Below, piece after piece: positions 51,190 through 52,000 of a stretch of DNA of 52,000 bases; position 1 is the first letter of the stretch, and every line of letters begins with the position of its first letter. The DNA is from 43-108 sp001915545. Its GTDB lineage: Bacteria; Bacteroidota; Bacteroidia; Bacteroidales; Bacteroidaceae. The position numbers were made by a program, and so were the translations under genes. The notes under the pieces were generated by a model. The model ran no database searches. It saw only the letters and a program-made list of their open reading frames with translations, and was not told the DNA's origin. The stretch is taken from the NCBI GenBank assembly GCA_902491215.1, contig CABUGV010000024.1, forward strand, positions 1 through 52,000. Reading direction: 5' to 3'.

Positions 51190-51307
51190 ACTAGCGAACT
51201 TGTTCGCATTTACCTAGCAGACAAAGTCTGCGTTTTACCTAACAAAGCAAGCTTTGTGTTTTACCTAACGAGCAAGCTCGCGTTTTAACTTGCAAAACAA
51301 GTTTTGC
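51190..51307. repeat. Family A hairpin array ending at a start codon
   Basis: GCGAAC/GTTCGC, GCAGAC/GTCTGC, ACAAAGC/GCTTTGT, ACGAGC/GCTCGC(GT), GCAAAAC/GTTTTGC. The last hairpin ends one base before the ATG at 51308. Confidence 0.83.
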
Positions 51308-51919
51308 ATGATTTCCCGCCACGACATAAGAATCGAGACGCCCCACGGCACCAAGGTGCCCGAGGCTGAACTCAGACGCCAGAGAGCCATACACCGTGCC
51401 TTCCACACAGACACACCATGCATCTCCCGTCATGGCGACAGAGACGTGTACCTATACAAGATGTACAGCGTCGACACCCCGGCAAGGCTCACTGCCCCCA
51501 CCCTGCGCAAGCTCTACGCAGGCATACCCAGAGACATCACCTGCACAGCGCCAGAACAACTCACCACAATGCAGAAAAAGGACACAATAATATACACCTG
51601 CGGACAGACAGACACAAGTGAAGCAGACAAGTTCATTGCCACCAACGGCATGAACACTCCGCTCCACACCTTCACCGACTGTCCCGACGCCACCACCACG
51701 TTCGACTACCCAGAACTGCAGAAAGCCCTCTTCTTCTGCTCCCGCACACGCGCCACACTCATCATCGCCCATGCATCGCAGATACCGCAGGACATACGCG
51801 CCCTCAACATCCTCGAGGCAACCACTGTCCCGTTCCGATGCATCGACTTCCCATGGCTCTGCCGTGAGAACATCAGAATCATGAAGGCTATGGCGTTGTA
51901 CGGGAAAACAAACAAATGA
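51308..51919 (+). CDS. Hypothetical protein with degenerate resolvase-like C-terminal half
   Basis: 203 residues from ATG 51308 (MISRHDIRIETPHGTKVPEA); the frame opens six codons earlier inside a hairpin repeat. The first 110 residues are not recognised. The last 70 (YPELQKALFFCSRTRATLIIAHAS, then NILEATTVPFRCIDFPWLCRENIRIMKAMALYG) follow the second half of serine-recombinase catalytic domains (ALxxCxxxxAxLvvAkldRL...LLExxVpFvaxDmP...ImaAmAe), but the Arg of the usual DRL is missing and no N-terminal YxRxS with the nucleophile Ser is seen. So it is a remnant or a repurposed non-catalytic fold. A link to the invertible promoter is tempting but unproven. Confidence 0.55.
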   Translation: MISRHDIRIETPHGTKVPEAELRRQRAIHRAFHTDTPCISRHGDRDVYLYKMYSVDTPARLTAPTLRKLYAGIPRDITCTAPEQLTTMQKKDTIIYTCGQTDTSEADKFIATNGMNTPLHTFTDCPDATTTFDYPELQKALFFCSRTRATLIIAHASQIPQDIRALNILEATTVPFRCIDFPWLCRENIRIMKAMALYGKTNK

Positions 51920-51926
51920 ATACCCG

Positions 51927-51964
51927 TTGGCGGAATTAATTTAGTGCGTATTTAATTCTGCCAA
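51927..51964. terminator. Hairpin after the resolvase-like gene
   Basis: TTGGCGGAATTAA (51927-51939) and TTAATTCTGCCAA (51952-51964) pair at 12 of 13 positions plus one G-T. It may terminate transcription, or be one end of another invertible element reaching beyond the window. Confidence 0.55.
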
Positions 51965-52000
51965 TAGGCTTGTTATTAATATAGTTGACGTATTGCAACA

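Noticed and set aside
1..52000. Prophage, conjugative element or complete insertion sequence
   Set aside because: No capsid, terminase, relaxase, Tra, integrase or intact transposase gene is found on either strand; the only recombinase-like sequence is the degenerate one at 51308-51919.

Overview
ORGANISM. The window is almost certainly from the order Bacteroidales, most likely the Prevotella/Bacteroides group. Promoters of the Bacteroidetes primary-sigma type (TTTG, about 19-21 bp, TAnnTTTG) can be read directly upstream of several genes, Shine-Dalgarno sequences are mostly absent, and many families are typical of the order: a DUF4836 lipoprotein, an UpxY antiterminator, a GH133-GT4-GH57 glycogen cluster, a Panacea toxin-antitoxin pair and DUF234/DUF4143 ATPases. 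No species can be named from the sequence alone. LAYOUT 1-36.6 kb: an ordinary, mostly core chromosome. Two relics of an ATP-binding protein come first, then a Nudix regulator-like protein, a hypothetical protein and a DUF4836 lipoprotein. Next is a hexuronate module: kdgK-eda (minus) diverging from a LacI-type regulator, followed by a secreted clan GH-A glycosidase, altronate dehydratase uxaA and an NhaC-type antiporter (plus). The glycogen cluster (debranching enzyme, GT4 synthase, GH57) diverges from a Crp/Fnr regulator. Housekeeping genes follow: lipid kinase, miaA, gapA with a tiny lipoprotein upstream, mnmA, nadA, two tandem tRNA-Val genes, asnS, an RsuA-type pseudouridine synthase with a long Gly/Asn/Gln-rich tail, purB, a small membrane protein, an FtsB/DivIC-like protein, a frameshifted DUF234 ATPase, dnaX, and a queuosine operon (queT-queC-queF). 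LAYOUT 36.6-52 kb: the character changes abruptly. Coding density drops and every intergenic gap except the toxin and capsule-leader gaps is filled with three families of structured repeats. Family A is strings of short hairpins, each with a different stem but always perfectly paired, joined by a constant TTTTACCTAGC linker (AGGTAAA in the mirror-image arm). Family B is a CCTGG...CCAGG palindrome inside CGTCAT...ATGACG, often as head-to-head pairs. Family C is a 115-140 bp nested hairpin ending in GTTCTTATGTCT. Among the repeats lie an ATPase + RloB/TOPRIM-like defence pair, a YafQ-type toxin-antitoxin pair, an AAA_14/DUF4143 ATPase with three 22-bp-phased iterons in its leader, a secreted phosphodiesterase, a lipocalin, and a Panacea TA locus whose toxin carries two nonsense codons. 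At the end is the head of a surface-polysaccharide-type locus: a 20-bp perfect inverted repeat flanks a 140-bp segment carrying a promoter that now points away from upxY (an invertible promoter in the OFF state), followed by a 27-codon leader ORF, upxY, and a degenerate resolvase-like ORF. HOW IT WORKS TOGETHER. The first part feeds hexuronates through altronate/KDG to KDPG and pyruvate/GAP, stores carbon as glycogen and makes queuosine. The second part looks like a defence and phase-variation island in which the covarying hairpin repeats are the most unusual feature and the best candidate for an undescribed system.
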